Source: an uncultured Ideonella sp.
GTDB taxonomy: Bacteria; Pseudomonadota; Gammaproteobacteria; Burkholderiales; Burkholderiaceae
NCBI GenBank assembly: GCA_946479475.1
Contig: CAMLGG010000340.1
Coordinates: forward strand, 1-5,163
DNA length: 5,163 nucleotides
Direction of reading: 5' to 3'
Made by a program: the position numbers and the translations under genes. Positions within the stretch are counted from its first letter, which is position 1; the number at the start of each line of letters is the position of its first letter. The notes under the pieces are model-generated. The model saw only the letters and a list, made by a program, of their open reading frames with translations, ran no database searches and was not told the origin of the DNA. Shown here one piece after another: positions 4,721-5,163 of the stretch.

Positions 4721-5163
4721 AGATCGACCTCCGGCACGCCGTCGTCGAGCGATTCGTCGCGGCCGAACACGGCCACCGCCTGGGCCCAGCGCTGCTCGAT
4801 CCGAGCATCGACCTGGCCGAGATCGGATTCGACGACGCAGCCGCCGGGCGAGAGCGTCGCGTCGGCCTGCAGCAGCACCTGGCGCGCCTTCAGCAGGTCG
4901 GCGGCACCGGCTTCCACCAGCGGCATGTCCTGCGGGTGCAGGCGCAGGCGCAGATGGCGGGCCGAGAGGATGACCGCACCGATCGCATCCTGGGCGACCT
5001 GCACGATGAGCTCGGGGCGCTGCGAGACCTCGCTGCGCACCACCTGCCGGGCCAGCAGCACGGCGGTCTGGCCAAGCGTGTCGGCCAACCGCGCATCGTG
5101 TGCCTGCGTCTGCTGGTCGATGGCCGCCAGCAGCTGGCCGTTATGCGCGCACATCTGCTGCGC
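4717..5163 (-). CDS. fliH: Flagellar assembly protein FliH (C-terminal 148 residues; 5' end outside window)
   Basis: FliH is the peripheral stalk and negative regulator of FliI. It forms a dimer that binds the FliI N-terminus and links it to the C-ring. The frame is open to the right edge of the window. The first visible ATG (5154) is internal, because FliH is normally about 230 residues and codons continue upstream (AQQ before the Met). The visible part is the conserved C-terminal domain, counted from the first visible codon. It contains a helical stretch with [20 protein letters not shown] (38-57), the [10 protein letters not shown] segment (74-83), and the family-typical [20 protein letters not shown] (107-126), similar to the end of F-type ATPase delta subunits. 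It ends PEVDL and its TGA overlaps the fliI GTG. fliG would be expected further upstream. Confidence 0.94.
   Translation of the reverse strand, partial: AQQMCAHNGQLLAAIDQQTQAHDARLADTLGQTAVLLARQVVRSEVSQRPELIVQVAQDAIGAVILSARHLRLRLHPQDMPLVEAGAADLLKARQVLLQADATLSPGGCVVESDLGQVDARIEQRWAQAVAVFGRDESLDDGVPEVDL
4728..4732 (-). promoter_or_regulatory. Ribosome binding site of fliI, within fliH
   Basis: The complement reads GGAGG, 7 bases before the fliI GTG. It decides the GTG start and, with the 4-base GTGA overlap, indicates translational coupling of fliH and fliI. Confidence 0.85.

Noticed and set aside
4044..4808. A 254-residue minus-strand frame across the fliH-fliI junction
   Set aside because: It is an out-of-phase Arg-rich shadow of the fliI coding sequence, which carries the ATPase motifs in its own frame.

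Overview
The window is a stretch of a flagellar biogenesis operon, read entirely on the minus strand. In transcription order (right to left) it holds the end of fliH, then fliI, fliJ, fliK, fliL and the first part of fliM. This is the fliHIJKLM order of the fliE-to-fliR clusters found in many beta- and gammaproteobacteria. Very high GC content, strong G/C third-position bias and a family of intergenic palindromic repeats (GCTTCGACAGGCTCAGCCCG-type) point to a betaproteobacterium, probably Burkholderiales near the Rubrivivax/Leptothrix/Comamonadaceae groups. That placement is an inference from style, not from a marker gene.

Layout: fliH (partial, 4717-5163) overlaps fliI (3317-4720) by 4 bases (GTGA). 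fliI is followed 18 bases later by fliJ (2837-3298). A 261-base gap (2576-2836) holds four full and one partial copy of one repeat, two of which form a 26-bp inverted pair. Next is fliK (1484-2575). A 149-base gap (1335-1483) carries two hairpins and a possible sigma-54 type promoter. It is followed by fliL (705-1334), a 115-base gap (590-704) with two back-to-back hairpins, and fliM (1-589, cut by the window edge). No gap exceeds 300 bases.

The gene products act together. FliH, FliI and FliJ are the regulator, ATPase and central stalk of the export apparatus. FliK measures hook length and switches export specificity. FliL is a membrane protein beside the stators and MS ring, and FliM is the switch protein that binds CheY-P. 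All core motifs that can be checked are intact.

I see no new system here. What deserves a second look lies in the intergenic DNA (the repeat cluster, the promoter-like site and the hairpins) and in a lysine/acid-rich insert near the end of FliL. Several long open frames in other phases are by-products of the high GC content.
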